Assembly (NCBI GenBank): GCA_018400545.1
Contig: JAGYLT010000003.1
Span: 1-28,925, forward strand
Direction: 5' to 3'
Length of the DNA: 28,925 nucleotides
From: Bacteroidales bacterium
Lineage (GTDB): Bacteria; Bacteroidota; Bacteroidia; Bacteroidales; 4484-276
Below the pieces are notes generated by a model. It searched no databases and was not told the DNA's origin. It worked only from the letters and a program-made list of their open reading frames with translations. How positions within the stretch are numbered: position 1 is the first letter of the stretch; each line of letters opens with the position of its first letter. Shown here one piece after another: positions 1 through 8,940 of this stretch. A program made the position numbers and the translations under genes.

Positions 1-91
1 TATCAAGACCACGATGCTTCCCATTTAAAACAGAAAAGTTTTTTCATGGTAATAGCTTTGAGTTAATTAATTGATTTGATTTTGAAAGATT

Positions 92-118
92 AGCCGCTTC
101 GCCCGAGGCGGCTTTTTT
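92..118 (+). terminator. Rho-independent terminator of an upstream gene
   Basis: A 9-bp GC-rich stem (92-100 with 105-113, one G-T pair) closes a 4-base loop and runs into six T residues (113-118). It must end a transcript entering from the left edge. Bases 1-66 stay open in more than one frame (stops at 64-66 in frame 1 and about 72 in frame 3), so I cannot identify the upstream gene. Confidence 0.85.
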
Positions 119-220
119 ATGTGCCATAAACACATATTTTTTTGCTGAAAACCCCTTCTGCGCTCCACTTCACACTCAAAAATCAATATTTCTCCATTCG
201 CAGCGATATTCAATAAGATT

Positions 221-228
221 TACCTTTG
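221..228 (+). promoter_or_regulatory. Candidate Bacteroidota -7 promoter element (TACCTTTG)
   Basis: TACCTTTG matches the TAnnTTTG -7 consensus of the Bacteroidota primary sigma factor. A TTCG at 197-200, 20 bases upstream, is one base from the TTTG -33 element. Transcription would start near 234, giving a leader of about 14 bases to the GTG at 248 or 35 bases to the ATG at 269. Confidence 0.5.
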
Positions 229-247
229 TCCGGTTAACAGCCTAAAC

Positions 248-1375
248 GTGAAAATACGAAATCTACATATGCTCACCAGCGGAGTTCTGGTTTTGCTGTT
301 TTTGACCTTTTCCGCAGGGAATGTTTTTCCCCAGGATCGTCAGAATGGTTTTTTTTCTACACTGTTCATCGAAGGCCAGGCACATTATGGATTTTTAATT
401 CCCCATCATCGCGAAATGTGGACGCTAACGGATGGCTTTTTTCCAATGTGGGAAATCAGCATATCAAGGCAGTCATTCGGAAATCATCCGGCTCAGTACT
501 TCCGAAACTATCCCCGATTCCGGCTGACCTATTTATACAGTGATTTTGGGAAATCGGAGCCACTCGGAAAAATGCATGCAGTAATTCCCAATATCAGTCT
601 TCCGCTGATTAGCGGCAAAAAATCGAAACTGATGTTTGGGTTTGGTTTGGGCGTTGCGCATTTGTCAGAAAAGTTTCATCAAACTGACAATTATCAAAAC
701 CTGGCCATTGGTTCATATTACAATGCTGCCATTCAGTTTGCACTTTCGTGGCGCATCCGGATGAGCCGACAATTATACTTTAATGCCGGCGCAACGATGC
801 TGCATGTTTCAAACGGAACCATCAAACCCCCAAACTACGGGTTGAACATTCCGGCCCTCTTTGCTGGGTTCAATCTAAAATTCAACAACAAGGAAATCAG
901 CTACATGAAGCCTGAGCTTTTTACCAAAAACAAAGGCAAAATCAACGTCCGTTTGATGGGTATCGCTGCTACCAAACAAATCCTGAGCCAACCCGAACGC
1001 GATTTTACTGTTTTTGCAGGTAGCATTTCGATTTCCAGATATTATAGCCATCTAAACACCTACATGATTGGTATTGACGGGATTTACGACGAATCCACCA
1101 AATATTTACTGGAGCGGGATGGGAAACCAACAGAGGACTGGCAGGATGTGATCAAAATCGGTGTTTTTGGCGCACACGAATGGAATTTTACAAATATGGC
1201 CGTATCGCTTGGCCTGGGATACTATTTGCAAAATTACAATCCCGACGACACACCTGTTTACACAAAAATTGGCATTAATTACAATTTCCTGAAATTTGCC
1301 TTTGTCGGGGTAAGTTTGCGAACGCACTGGGCCAAAGCTGATTTTTTGGGAGTGGGACTTGGATTAAAATTTTAA
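248..1375 (+). CDS. PagL-like lipid A deacylase / acyloxyacyl hydrolase family outer-membrane protein
   Basis: A 375-residue secreted beta-barrel protein. Residues 1-29 form a signal peptide (basic MKIRN start, hydrophobic core at 12-22). The body alternates short aromatic-ended strands and Gly-rich turns and ends in LGVGLGLKF, as outer-membrane barrels do. The segment LHVSNG (His186, Ser188, Asn189) matches the HxSN active-site signature of PagL-type lipid A 3-O-deacylases, which remove a primary acyl chain from lipid A in the outer membrane; annotated acyloxyacyl hydrolases in this phylum share it. The protein is about twice the size of PagL, so it carries extra barrel strands or an added region after about residue 215. 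The start is GTG at 248; an in-frame ATG at 269 would also leave a usable signal peptide. The next gene begins 10 bases downstream, so the two are probably co-transcribed. The lipid A substrate is inferred from the motif only. Confidence 0.72.
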   Translation: MKIRNLHMLTSGVLVLLFLTFSAGNVFPQDRQNGFFSTLFIEGQAHYGFLIPHHREMWTLTDGFFPMWEISISRQSFGNHPAQYFRNYPRFRLTYLYSDFGKSEPLGKMHAVIPNISLPLISGKKSKLMFGFGLGVAHLSEKFHQTDNYQNLAIGSYYNAAIQFALSWRIRMSRQLYFNAGATMLHVSNGTIKPPNYGLNIPALFAGFNLKFNNKEISYMKPELFTKNKGKINVRLMGIAATKQILSQPERDFTVFAGSISISRYYSHLNTYMIGIDGIYDESTKYLLERDGKPTEDWQDVIKIGVFGAHEWNFTNMAVSLGLGYYLQNYNPDDTPVYTKIGINYNFLKFAFVGVSLRTHWAKADFLGVGLGLKF

Positions 1376-1385
1376 ATCCTGAATT

Positions 1386-2147
1386 TTGAATTTATTCATT
1401 AAAAAATATTCGATTATTGTTTTGGGAATCCTGCTGATGCTATTCATCCTGACGGCCGGATGCCGTGATGCTTTTAATGAATGCCTGAGCGGAAAAGGGA
1501 AAATAAAAACGCAAAGGATTGGCCTTTATCCTTTTCAGAATGTTAAGGTAAGGGATAACATCAGCCTGGAGCTTTTAAACGGCCCCTATTTTGAAATGGA
1601 GGTCACTGCCGGAGAACATGTTATTGAGGGATTGGGCATTGAAATTACCAATGGCACCTTAAACCTCAGAAATAACAGCACCTGCCCGATATTGAAAGAC
1701 CCCTGGGATGCCATCGAAATCAAACTTACCACCCCTGACCTGGATACCATTTTCATCGAAAATCATGGAGAAATCAAGAGTTTAATTCCGTTTAAAACCA
1801 ATAATCTTGTATTGCGGATTTCGGAAAGCCCCTCGCAGGTCAGCCTCGAAGTTGACAGTAAATTTATCCGTGTGGAAAACCTAACAGGCACCGGCGATAT
1901 CACAATTCGTGGATATTCGCAAACTGCGGATTGCTATCATGCAGGATTTGGCACAATCGATTTCAGATATTTAGTTTGTGACGAAATTCACATCAACACC
2001 GTTAGCGCAAACCATTGCTATGTGCGGGCCGGGAACGATTACTTTTTTGCAGTGGTGGGCGGAAAGGGAAATATTTATTACCACAACGATCCTGTTCGTC
2101 TGGATATGAAACAGGAAGGCTCCGGAAAACTCATCAAAGTTTATTAA
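1386..2147 (+). CDS. Head GIN domain (DUF2807) lipoprotein
   Basis: A 253-residue predicted lipoprotein. The N-terminus has a basic start, a hydrophobic stretch and the lipobox LTAGC with Cys26 as the lipidated residue. The rest resembles the DUF2807 'putative auto-transporter adhesin, head GIN domain' family: after a segment around FQNVKVRDNISLEL (about 50-63), short beta-strands repeat in a right-handed beta-helix pattern, with typical phrases such as EIKLTTPDLDTIFIENHGEI (about 110-130). The family is abundant in Bacteroidota and no biochemical role is established. The start appears to be TTG at 1386, which keeps the basic N-terminus; an ATG at 1437 would leave only a short hydrophobic leader before the lipobox. 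It follows the lipid A deacylase-like gene by 10 bases. Family call fairly firm, function unknown. Confidence 0.75.
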   Translation: MNLFIKKYSIIVLGILLMLFILTAGCRDAFNECLSGKGKIKTQRIGLYPFQNVKVRDNISLELLNGPYFEMEVTAGEHVIEGLGIEITNGTLNLRNNSTCPILKDPWDAIEIKLTTPDLDTIFIENHGEIKSLIPFKTNNLVLRISESPSQVSLEVDSKFIRVENLTGTGDITIRGYSQTADCYHAGFGTIDFRYLVCDEIHINTVSANHCYVRAGNDYFFAVVGGKGNIYYHNDPVRLDMKQEGSGKLIKVY

Positions 2148-2155
2148 ACAAAAAA

Positions 2156-2192
2156 GGCAAAGGGTCAAAATCCCTCTGCCTTTTATATTTTT
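2156..2192. terminator. Bidirectional terminator between convergent genes
   Basis: A 9-bp stem with one A-C mismatch (2156-2164 with 2172-2180) and a 7-base loop is followed by a T-rich tract (2181-2192) and preceded by an A run (2148-2155). It can therefore stop transcription of the DUF2807 gene on the plus strand and of proS on the minus strand. Confidence 0.75.
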
Positions 2193-2215
2193 ACTGCCTG
2201 CTAAAACAGCACCTG

Positions 2216-3688
2216 CTAATATGCTCTCGCAAAAATTACCCGTTGCATGCTTGGCTTTCCGGAATAAATACAATGGCCCTCTTCCTGCTTATTGCTCAAT
2301 GGAATTGTACGAATAGTCGCTTTGGTTTCCTCCTTAATTTTCAGTTCGGTTTCTGTGGTTCCGTCCCAGTGTGCAAAAACGAATCCACCTTTTTCAACCC
2401 GCTCTTTAAATTCTTCCCAGGTATCCACCTTAAATGTATTTTCTTCCCGGAAATTCATGGCTTTGTTGTAAAGGTTTTCCTGAATGTTATCCAGCAAATG
2501 CTCGATCTTGTTCTCGATATCGGTAATTTGATAGGATTCTTTCTCCAGTGTATCGCGCCTGGCAACTTCCACTGTGCCATTTTCCAAATCACGCGGGCCA
2601 ATAGCCAACCTTACCGGAACACCCTTGAACTCGTATTCATTAAATTTCCAACCCGGCTTAAAAGTGGTGCGATCATCATACTTCACCGAAATGCCTTTTG
2701 CTTCCAGGTTTTTCTTAATGATATTAGCTTTCCCGGAAATGGCTTCAAGTTGCTCAGGCTTTTTGTAAATAGGCACAATAGCCACCTGGATAGGAGCCAA
2801 CTTTGGTGGCAGAACCAGGCCGTTGTCGTCGGAGTGAGCCATGATGAGCGCTCCCATCAACCTGGTGGAAACGCCCCACGAAGTAGCCCAAACATATGCG
2901 AGTTTGTTCTCTTTATTCAAAAACTTAACGTCAAAAGCTTTGGCAAAATTTTGTCCGAGAAAATGGGACGTTCCTGCCTGTAATGCTTTTCCGTCCTGCA
3001 TCAACGCTTCGATGCAATAGGTATCCACTGCGCCGGCAAATTTTTCGTTGGCCGATTTTAAACCTTTGTAAACCGGCATTGCCATCCATTTTTCAGCAAA
3101 TTCACTGTAAACATCCAGAATTTTCAGGGTTTCCTCTACGGCTTCTTCTTTTGTTTCGTGGGCGGTATGGCCTTCCTGCCAAAGAAATTCTGCTGTACGC
3201 AAAAACAAACGTGTTCGCATCTCCCACCTCACAACGTTCGCCCACTGGTTTACAAGAATTGGCAAATCGCGGTAGGATTGAATCCAGTTGCGATAGGTAT
3301 CCCAGATGATGGTTTCGGAAGTTGGCCTGATGATGAGCTCCTCTTCGAGCTTGGCCTCTTCATCCACAACCACACCTTTTCCGGTTTCATCATTTTTGAG
3401 GCGGTAATGGGTAACCACGGCACACTCTTTGGCAAATCCTTCCACATGGTCGGCTTCCTTGCTGAAAAACGACTTGGGGATAAACAACGGAAAATATGCA
3501 TTGGAATGCCCGGTATCTTTAAACATTTTATCAAGCTGTGCCTGCATTTTCTCCCAGATTGCATAGCCATAAGGTTTGATAACCATACATCCGCGAACCG
3601 CTGAATTCTCAGCCAGGTCTGCTCTGATCACAAGGTCGGTGTACCATTGTGAATAATTCTCTTCTCTTGTTGGAAAATCTTTTGCCAT
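2216..3688 (-). CDS. proS: Prolyl-tRNA synthetase, archaeal/eukaryotic-type (short form)
   Basis: A 490-residue class II aminoacyl-tRNA synthetase that charges tRNA-Pro in the cytoplasm. Class II motif 1 lies around [13 protein letters not shown] (36-48), RPTSET (121-126) forms part of the active site, and motif 2 is the stretch from VVRWEMRTR to HTAH (152-177). Motif 3 lies in [16 protein letters not shown], followed by the anticodon-binding domain starting at [12 protein letters not shown]. There is no editing (INS) domain between motifs 2 and 3, and the size and short C-terminal extension ending in ARAY fit the archaeal/eukaryotic-type ProRS usual in Bacteroidota. The ATG at 3688 gives the standard [16 protein letters not shown] start. 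The gene is complete, stands alone, and converges on the DUF2807 gene across a bidirectional terminator. Confidence 0.96.
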   Translation of the reverse strand: MAKDFPTREENYSQWYTDLVIRADLAENSAVRGCMVIKPYGYAIWEKMQAQLDKMFKDTGHSNAYFPLFIPKSFFSKEADHVEGFAKECAVVTHYRLKNDETGKGVVVDEEAKLEEELIIRPTSETIIWDTYRNWIQSYRDLPILVNQWANVVRWEMRTRLFLRTAEFLWQEGHTAHETKEEAVEETLKILDVYSEFAEKWMAMPVYKGLKSANEKFAGAVDTYCIEALMQDGKALQAGTSHFLGQNFAKAFDVKFLNKENKLAYVWATSWGVSTRLMGALIMAHSDDNGLVLPPKLAPIQVAIVPIYKKPEQLEAISGKANIIKKNLEAKGISVKYDDRTTFKPGWKFNEYEFKGVPVRLAIGPRDLENGTVEVARRDTLEKESYQITDIENKIEHLLDNIQENLYNKAMNFREENTFKVDTWEEFKERVEKGGFVFAHWDGTTETELKIKEETKATIRTIPLSNKQEEGHCIYSGKPSMQRVIFARAY

Positions 3689-3741
3689 ATCTGTTTTTGG
3701 TATAGTTTTTGGAATTTGAGTAGCCGAATTTTAATCGTTTG

Positions 3742-3749
3742 CAAAAATA
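3742..3749 (-). promoter_or_regulatory. Candidate -7 promoter element for proS
   Basis: Read on the minus strand this is TATTTTTG, a TAnnTTTG match. It would place the proS transcription start near 3735, about 47 bases before the ATG. No clear TTTG -33 element sits at the expected distance. Confidence 0.4.
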
Positions 3750-3801
3750 TAAAAATATCAATCGGACATTATCAGCGCACATTTTTACAACACAAACAGT
3801 C

Positions 3802-3807
3802 AGGAGG
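3802..3807 (+). promoter_or_regulatory. Strong Shine-Dalgarno fixing the lipoprotein start
   Basis: AGGAGG lies 10 bases before the ATG at 3818. It is a rare full-length Shine-Dalgarno in this window. It supports the ATG at 3818 over any upstream start, because the lipoprotein signal begins exactly there. Confidence 0.7.
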
Positions 3808-3817
3808 CACAACTAAT

Positions 3818-5389
3818 ATGAGAAACTTAATCATTTTAATTATCACAATCTTCATGCTGGCATCATGTAAATCATCATACGATTCGGCAGCAGTTTATGA
3901 TGATGTTTACTACACGCCAAAAAATAACACATTCTCAACTTCCAATAGCAGCCCGTCAAAATCGATTTACGGAGGGGCACAACAATCTGAAGCATATCAG
4001 CAATCCGCCACACCCGAATCGGTTCCAATTGAAGGCAGCGAATACAAATCTTACAGCTATTCCGGCGATACACTTCCTCCGGCATCTTCACAGGATAACG
4101 AATATTATTACGTGGAAGAAGAGGGAGATGAATACTACGATTATGATTACGCATCACGTATCAACCGATTTCACAATCCCGGAATGGGTTTCGGCTATTA
4201 CTCACCAATGTACACCGGTTATTATCCAGGCTACGGTCCGAGTTTTTCGATGAATTATGGCTTCGGATTTCCGTCATCCTACTTTTCATTAGGCTTCAAT
4301 TATGGTTGGGGCGGCGGCTATTATAATCCATGGTATTACGACCCATGGTATGGCTATCCTGGTTGGGGATATCCAGGTTATGGTTGGGGGTATGGTGGTT
4401 CATACTGGTCCGGCTACAATCACGGATACTGGAACGGTTATTATGCCGGCGGTGGAGGATATTATCCCGGATATCCGGGCGGTGGAGAAAACATCTATCC
4501 GGAGTACTATTACGGGCCAAGAAATTCACGAGGGAGCTCCATAGTTGGAAGTTCTTCAGCACGCGGATCACGTGTTGACGACGGCAGCGGAGAAAGCGAA
4601 ATCAAAAATTACCGTAGTCTCAGACGGGTTCCAGGACAAATACCTGTAGCTCAGGTGCGGAATTGCAAAATACTCCAGCGGGTTTCACGTAATTCCGAAA
4701 CCGGAACAAACGCCGAAAGCACCACCACCAGAACACAAAGATCAGGAAAAGCTTGCAAAACCCGCTTCCGGTGAAATTGCCCGCGAATTATCCAGATCTG
4801 AGCAAACCCGTATTGACAACCGTAGCGCACAGCCTGAAGTTACGCTGCAATATGCAAAACCTGAAACAGCTCATCAGAAATTTCAGAGCGCAGTTCCGGA
4901 CAAAGAATTCAGCAAAATAACCTCAGGTGTCTCAACCTGGAATATGCTAAACCAGCAACCAGCTCAGATAGGGGAGATAAGCGACCCGAGGACAAAAGAT
5001 ATGCCAAACCTGCTTCAGAAAGCCTGAGCAGTGAATAGGTCAGAACTACCAAAAGGTACACCTCACCTAACACAAAACTGCCCAAGGTCGAGCAATGAAT
5101 ACACTGTTCATGATCGAAACCGGTGCGCACTTACAGCACACCTTCGTCGAACAGCTTTAGCTCGCCAAGCAGGAATACGCGATCGTATTCATCACCCTCG
5201 AGGTCGAATAAAAGCTATTCTTCACCAAGCAGAAGTTATAGCCAGCCGAGTAGAAGCTACTCCTCACCGTCCAGGTCATCAGGTTCGAGAAGCTATTCCA
5301 CACCTTCCAGGTCATCAGGTAGTAGCAGTGGAAGCTGTTCAAGCGGAAGCTCTTCTCAAGCGGGCGCAGAGGCAGATAATACGCTATAG
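3818..5389 (+). pseudogene. Tyr/Gly/Trp- and Ser-Pro-Arg-rich lipoprotein gene, frame-disrupted in its 3' half
   Basis: The frame opened at 3818 starts MRNLIILIITIFMLASC, a lipoprotein signal with Cys17. An acidic Tyr-rich part and a region dominated by Tyr, Gly, Trp and Pro (about 4190-4510) follow, and the frame stops at 4774. Coding character continues beyond that in changing frames. The +1-shifted frame reads sensibly from about 4683 to 4920 (for example EQTRIDNRSAQPEV). The original frame returns at 4931-5035 (EYAKPATSSDRGDKRPEDKR), has a TAG at 5036, and resumes from about 5105 to a TAG at 5387-5389 with tandem Ser-Pro-Ser-Arg units. 'YAKPA' phrases recur in both frames, so one gene was interrupted. 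As it stands only a truncated product of about 318 residues ending at 4774 can be made. Function unknown; it may be a cell-envelope structural protein. Real decay and sequence error cannot be separated here. Confidence 0.7.
5150..5325 (+). repeat. Tandem degenerate repeats encoding Ser-Tyr-Ser-Ser-Pro-Ser-Arg units
   Basis: In the frame starting at 5123 the sequence encodes about nine imperfect copies of a Y-S-S-P-S-R-S unit. The clearest nucleotide repeat is TCCAGGTCATCAGGT at 5270-5284 and again at 5306-5320, a 36-base period. Such repeats favour slippage and may explain indels in this gene. Confidence 0.75.
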
Positions 5390-5423
5390 CATTTTCCAGT
5401 TTTAACCTTAATTGATCAATAAA

Positions 5424-6887
5424 ATGAAAAAATTCATTCTTATATCAGGAATCCTGTATCTCTTCTCAGGGCTTGTCATGGCCCAAAATGAAGAAGATGT
5501 ACTCAGATATTCCATTTACGATATTACCGGAACAGCTCGATACATAGGGCTTGCAGGAGCCTATGGAGCCATTGGTGCTGATTTTTCATCACTTTCGAAT
5601 AATCCGGCCGGAATAGGCCTCTATAAAAAATCGGAATTTACAATTTCACCATCCCTGTTTTTTGGAAATGCCAAAGGCAAATACACAGGCAGCACCCTCG
5701 AAGACGGCAAAAATAATTTTGCCCTCGGAAATGTTGGGATTGTGGTAACCGGAGCCCCACAAGACCGGCTGGATATTAACCCCGTAGAAAATTATCAGTT
5801 TGGATTTGGGCTTAACAGGCTTAAAGATTTCAACAACAGATCGATTATCGAAGGGCCGAACGACCAAAGCTCTCTGTTAGACACCTATCTCGAGTATGCC
5901 GGAAACAAAAACCCGGAAGCGCTGAACCCCTTCGATACCCGCCCCGCATTCGATACCTTTCTGATCGATACCCTGCCGGGGGAATCAGATTATACCTATA
6001 TTAACGGGTATGATTACATTGGTGGATTCACTTCGGCCATCCAGCGAAAAACCATCGAAACCACCGGATCGATGAATGAAGTGGTTTTGAGTGGGGGACT
6101 CAACGTTAGCGACAAAGTTTATTTTGGTTTAACCTTTGGTTTCCCTTACATGCGCTACAAACAAACTTCACGCTATACCGAGTTTAATCAAACTGAAGAA
6201 CGGGACCTCGATGAATTTTCCGTCACCGAGACTCTGGAAACCAGGGGAAGCGGATTTAATTTAAAATTTGGAACCATCATTAAAGCCACCCCATTCTTGC
6301 GTTTGGGCGCTACTTTTCATTCGCCCACATGGTTCAACAATATCACCGATAAATGGAACACAACCACCGAGGCATATTATACGAACGGAGATTATTTCAG
6401 GGCTCAATCGCCAAATGGTGAATTTAAATATGACATCAAAACGCCGTGGCGATTTTCAGGAAGTGCTGCGCTGGTTCTTGGCAGGATTGGCCTGATTAGT
6501 GCAGAATACACCTATGTGGATTATACATCAGCCAGGTTGAGCCCATCCGCTGATTTTACCGTGCCCAATAATGTGATTAACAACAATTTTACCCAGACCC
6601 ACAACCTGCGTTTTGGCACCGAAATCCTTGTTGGCGTGATGCAGGTGAGGGTAGGATACGCCTATAATATGAGCCCGTTTAACGAGGGTGTGAATGATGC
6701 AAGCTGGGAAACAATTACCGGAGGGGTCGGTTACAGAAATGCCGATTTTTTTATCGATGCGGCATTATCTTATAACATGTCAGGCAGAGATTACTTCCTA
6801 TACAGCTACCAGGATTATGAAGCCAAAGCTTCGCTGGATTACAGCAATTACAATTTTATGGTTACGCTGGGATACAGATTTTATTAA
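5424..6887 (+). CDS. OmpP1/FadL/TodX-family outer-membrane transport protein
   Basis: A 487-residue secreted beta-barrel protein. The signal peptide MKKFILISGILYLFSGLVMA is followed by QNEEDVLRYS and then GTARYIGLAGAYGAIGADFSSLSNNPAGIGLY, the characteristic N-terminal 'hatch' sequence of OmpP1/FadL-type proteins in Bacteroidota (NPAG motif near residue 60). The remainder is long amphipathic strands ending in an aromatic C-terminus (MVTLGYRFY), as required for Bam-dependent assembly. FadL homologues carry long-chain fatty acids or other hydrophobic molecules across the outer membrane; the cargo here cannot be told. I chose the ATG at 5424 because it gives a standard signal peptide; an in-frame TTG at 5412 would add four residues. 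No Shine-Dalgarno is visible. The gene lies 34 bases after the broken lipoprotein gene and ends in a strong terminator. Confidence 0.85.
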   Translation: MKKFILISGILYLFSGLVMAQNEEDVLRYSIYDITGTARYIGLAGAYGAIGADFSSLSNNPAGIGLYKKSEFTISPSLFFGNAKGKYTGSTLEDGKNNFALGNVGIVVTGAPQDRLDINPVENYQFGFGLNRLKDFNNRSIIEGPNDQSSLLDTYLEYAGNKNPEALNPFDTRPAFDTFLIDTLPGESDYTYINGYDYIGGFTSAIQRKTIETTGSMNEVVLSGGLNVSDKVYFGLTFGFPYMRYKQTSRYTEFNQTEERDLDEFSVTETLETRGSGFNLKFGTIIKATPFLRLGATFHSPTWFNNITDKWNTTTEAYYTNGDYFRAQSPNGEFKYDIKTPWRFSGSAALVLGRIGLISAEYTYVDYTSARLSPSADFTVPNNVINNNFTQTHNLRFGTEILVGVMQVRVGYAYNMSPFNEGVNDASWETITGGVGYRNADFFIDAALSYNMSGRDYFLYSYQDYEAKASLDYSNYNFMVTLGYRFY

Positions 6888-6961
6888 GCCCTTAAAGCCT
6901 GCACAATGCCCCGGTATTGGTTTACCGGGTTCCCCCGATTCATTTTCATAAACTGCAAAAA

Positions 6962-6989
6962 AAAATGCGATGAGCAATCATCGCATTTT
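6962..6989. terminator. Bidirectional terminator between convergent genes
   Basis: A perfect 12-bp inverted repeat (6962-6973 with 6978-6989) with a GCAA tetraloop, A-rich on the left arm and T-rich on the right. It lies between the porin gene and the zinc-ribbon gene and can end both transcripts. Confidence 0.85.
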
Positions 6990-7005
6990 GTTTGATTAGC
7001 CTTTT

Positions 7006-7809
7006 TTAGTTCTCTTTTACTTTTTTGTCAATTCCGTCATCAACCAAAATCCGGCCGCAGTATTCGCAAACGATTATCTTCTTGTGCATCCGAATATCGA
7101 GCTGGTGCTGTGGTGGAATTTTATTAAAACAACCACCGCAGGCGTCCCGTTCGATTTGCACAACGGCCAGGCCGTTACGGGCATTTTTACGGATACGGTT
7201 GTAAGCAACAACAAGACGATCTTCAATCTTTTTCTTCAGGTCCTGAGACTTGTCATACAAGGCCTTTTCTTCTTTTTCAGTTTCCTTAACGATATCCTTC
7301 AACTCCGAATTTTTGATGCGAAGATCAGATTCGCGCTCTTTGAGCTGGGCTTTGGCATCCTCAATTTGCTCTGATTTCAGTTCGAGTGCCGTTGTAAATT
7401 CACTGATTCGTTTTTCTGCCAGTTGCATTTCAAGGTTCTGGAATTCAATTTCCTTGCTTAGCGAATCATACTCACGATTGTTGCGCACATTCATTTGTTG
7501 CTCTTCGTAGCGCTTAATCAGTGCCTTGCTTTCCTTGATGGCCTGATTCTTTTCGTTGATCTGTTTTTCGTAGTTTCTTACTTCTTCCTGGTGCTTGTCG
7601 ATACGGGTTTGCAAACCTTCAATCTCATCCTCCAGGTCCTGAACCTCAAGGGGAAGCTCACCCCTGATAATCTTGATTTTATCAATCTGCGAATCGATCT
7701 GTTGAAGGCTGTATAAAGCAATCAACTTTTCTTCGATGGAGACTTCAGCTACTCCTGGTTTTTCGTCCTTCTTTTGGCTCTTTTCCGCCACCTGACTTTG
7801 TTTTGCCAT
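7006..7809 (-). CDS. C4-type zinc-ribbon coiled-coil protein (CT398/CdsZ, HP0958/FlgZ-like)
   Basis: A 267-residue cytoplasmic protein. From about residue 25 to 200 it is a long charged coiled-coil rich in Glu, Lys and Gln (for example LSKEIEFQNLEMQLAEKRI). It ends in a zinc ribbon with CxxC pairs at Cys224/Cys227 and Cys248/Cys251 (ACGGCFNKIPPQ and CEYCGRIL). This architecture belongs to the family of Chlamydia CT398/CdsZ and Helicobacter HP0958/FlgZ, which act as chaperone-like factors for secretion or flagellar components. No such apparatus is seen here, and Bacteroidota carry the gene generally, so the role in this organism is unknown; RNA or ribosome-related functions are possible. It lies 27 bases downstream of the NIF3-family gene, a pairing I recognise as common in this phylum, and is the last gene of the birA-nif3-zinc-ribbon unit. 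Confidence 0.85.
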   Translation of the reverse strand: MAKQSQVAEKSQKKDEKPGVAEVSIEEKLIALYSLQQIDSQIDKIKIIRGELPLEVQDLEDEIEGLQTRIDKHQEEVRNYEKQINEKNQAIKESKALIKRYEEQQMNVRNNREYDSLSKEIEFQNLEMQLAEKRISEFTTALELKSEQIEDAKAQLKERESDLRIKNSELKDIVKETEKEEKALYDKSQDLKKKIEDRLVVAYNRIRKNARNGLAVVQIERDACGGCFNKIPPQHQLDIRMHKKIIVCEYCGRILVDDGIDKKVKEN

Positions 7810-7836
7810 ATTTTATGGAATTATATTTTATCGGTT

Positions 7837-8931
7837 CTAAAAATAATTGATCGGGTTGGTATTCACCGCCGAAATTTGGACGGCAAAAGTAGAAAAATTT
7901 TTCTTTATCAGATTCATTAATAATTCTTTGGTGAATTGCTCACTTTCGTAATGACCTATGTCGGCGATCGTGATTTTGCCATCGGCATCAAAAAATTCAT
8001 GGTATTTAATGTCCCCTGAAATATACACGTCTGCCCCGGCCCTGATGGCTTTTTGGATTAGAAAACTACCACTGCCACCACACAAGGCGACCTTTTTTAT
8101 TTCCTCTTTCACAATTTCGGTGTGCCTGATACACCCTGCACCAAAGGTCCGCTTTATGCGTTGCAGGAACTTTTTCGTATCCTCAGGTTCATCCAGTTCG
8201 CCAATCATGCCTGCACCCACTTTGTTGAATGTATTCGCCAGGGGATAAATATCGTAAGCCACCTCCTCGTATGGGTGCGCGCGCTGCATTGCAGCCAGGA
8301 TTTCGGCTTCCCGGTAAAACGGATAGATAAACTCCGTGCGCAACTCCGTTTCGAAATGCAGCTCATTTTTATTTCCCACAAACGGGTCGGCACCTTCAAG
8401 CGCCCTGAAAGTCCCATCGCCGGGGGTATTAAAACTACAATTGTCATAATTACCGATATGCCCGGCACCGGCATCAAAAATGGCTCTCCTAACCTTGCCG
8501 GCGTGATCCTTCGGGATAAATACAACCAATTTCCTGAGCTGATCTGATTTTGTATCGAGTATCTTTTGATTGCGCAGGCCCAGTTTATCCGAAATGATCC
8601 GGTTAACACCGCCGATCACATTATCCAGATTGGTGTGTGCTGCATAAACGGCAATGTCGTTTTTAATACATTTTGTCACCATCCTGCCAATCATCTCATT
8701 CGGGATAATTTTCTTTAACCCTTTAAAAATCAGCGGATGATGTGCCACGATCAGGTTAAACTTATTTTTAATGGCTTCATCTATCACTGCATCTGTAACA
8801 TCCATGGTAATCAACGCCCCTGTGGCTTTAGCCGAGGGATCGCCAATGATAAGTCCGGCATTGTCGTAAGATTCCTGCAATGGCAGTGGAGCAAATTGCT
8901 CGATGATTTGTGTGATATCTTTAATTTTCAT
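7837..8931 (-). CDS. NIF3-family dinuclear metal-binding protein (GTP cyclohydrolase I type 2-like)
   Basis: A 364-residue protein of the NIF3/YbgI/YqfO family, which forms hexameric toroids with a dinuclear metal site per subunit. Metal-ligand motifs are visible: AHHPLIFKG with His64/His65, AAHTNLD with His99 and Asp103, and the C-terminal GHYESEQ. The length matches the long form, where a PII/CutA-like domain is inserted between the two halves; here it spans roughly residues 130-235 and includes RKLVVFIPKDHAGKVRRAIF and AHPYEEVAYDIYPL. The ATG at 8931 gives MKIKDITQIIEQFAP; a TTG two codons upstream is also in frame. The biochemical function of the family is still unsettled despite the cyclohydrolase label. 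The gene sits between birA (9 bases upstream) and the zinc-ribbon gene, so the three form one transcript. Confidence 0.93.
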   Translation of the reverse strand: MKIKDITQIIEQFAPLPLQESYDNAGLIIGDPSAKATGALITMDVTDAVIDEAIKNKFNLIVAHHPLIFKGLKKIIPNEMIGRMVTKCIKNDIAVYAAHTNLDNVIGGVNRIISDKLGLRNQKILDTKSDQLRKLVVFIPKDHAGKVRRAIFDAGAGHIGNYDNCSFNTPGDGTFRALEGADPFVGNKNELHFETELRTEFIYPFYREAEILAAMQRAHPYEEVAYDIYPLANTFNKVGAGMIGELDEPEDTKKFLQRIKRTFGAGCIRHTEIVKEEIKKVALCGGSGSFLIQKAIRAGADVYISGDIKYHEFFDADGKITIADIGHYESEQFTKELLMNLIKKNFSTFAVQISAVNTNPINYF

Positions 8932-8940
8932 CTTCAAAGT

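Noticed and set aside
1..91. The 3' end of a gene at the left edge
   Set aside because: Two frames are open for 60-70 bases and neither gives a recognisable family; only the terminator shows that a transcript ends here.
2015..2983. A long plus-strand open frame (about 320 codons) opposite proS and the end of the DUF2807 gene
   Set aside because: It lies antisense to a clear ProRS, has no family resemblance and an odd Phe/Cys/His-rich composition; it is a shadow of proS codon use.
3716..3817. An upstream extension of the lipoprotein gene
   Set aside because: The extension would bury the lipoprotein signal; the AGGAGG at 3802-3807 and the MRNLI start at 3818 are decisive.
5150..5325. Possible CRISPR-like or mobile repeat array
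   Set aside because: The repeats are imperfect, in coding phase and encode Ser-Pro-Ser-Arg units with no spacers; they are low-complexity coding repeats.
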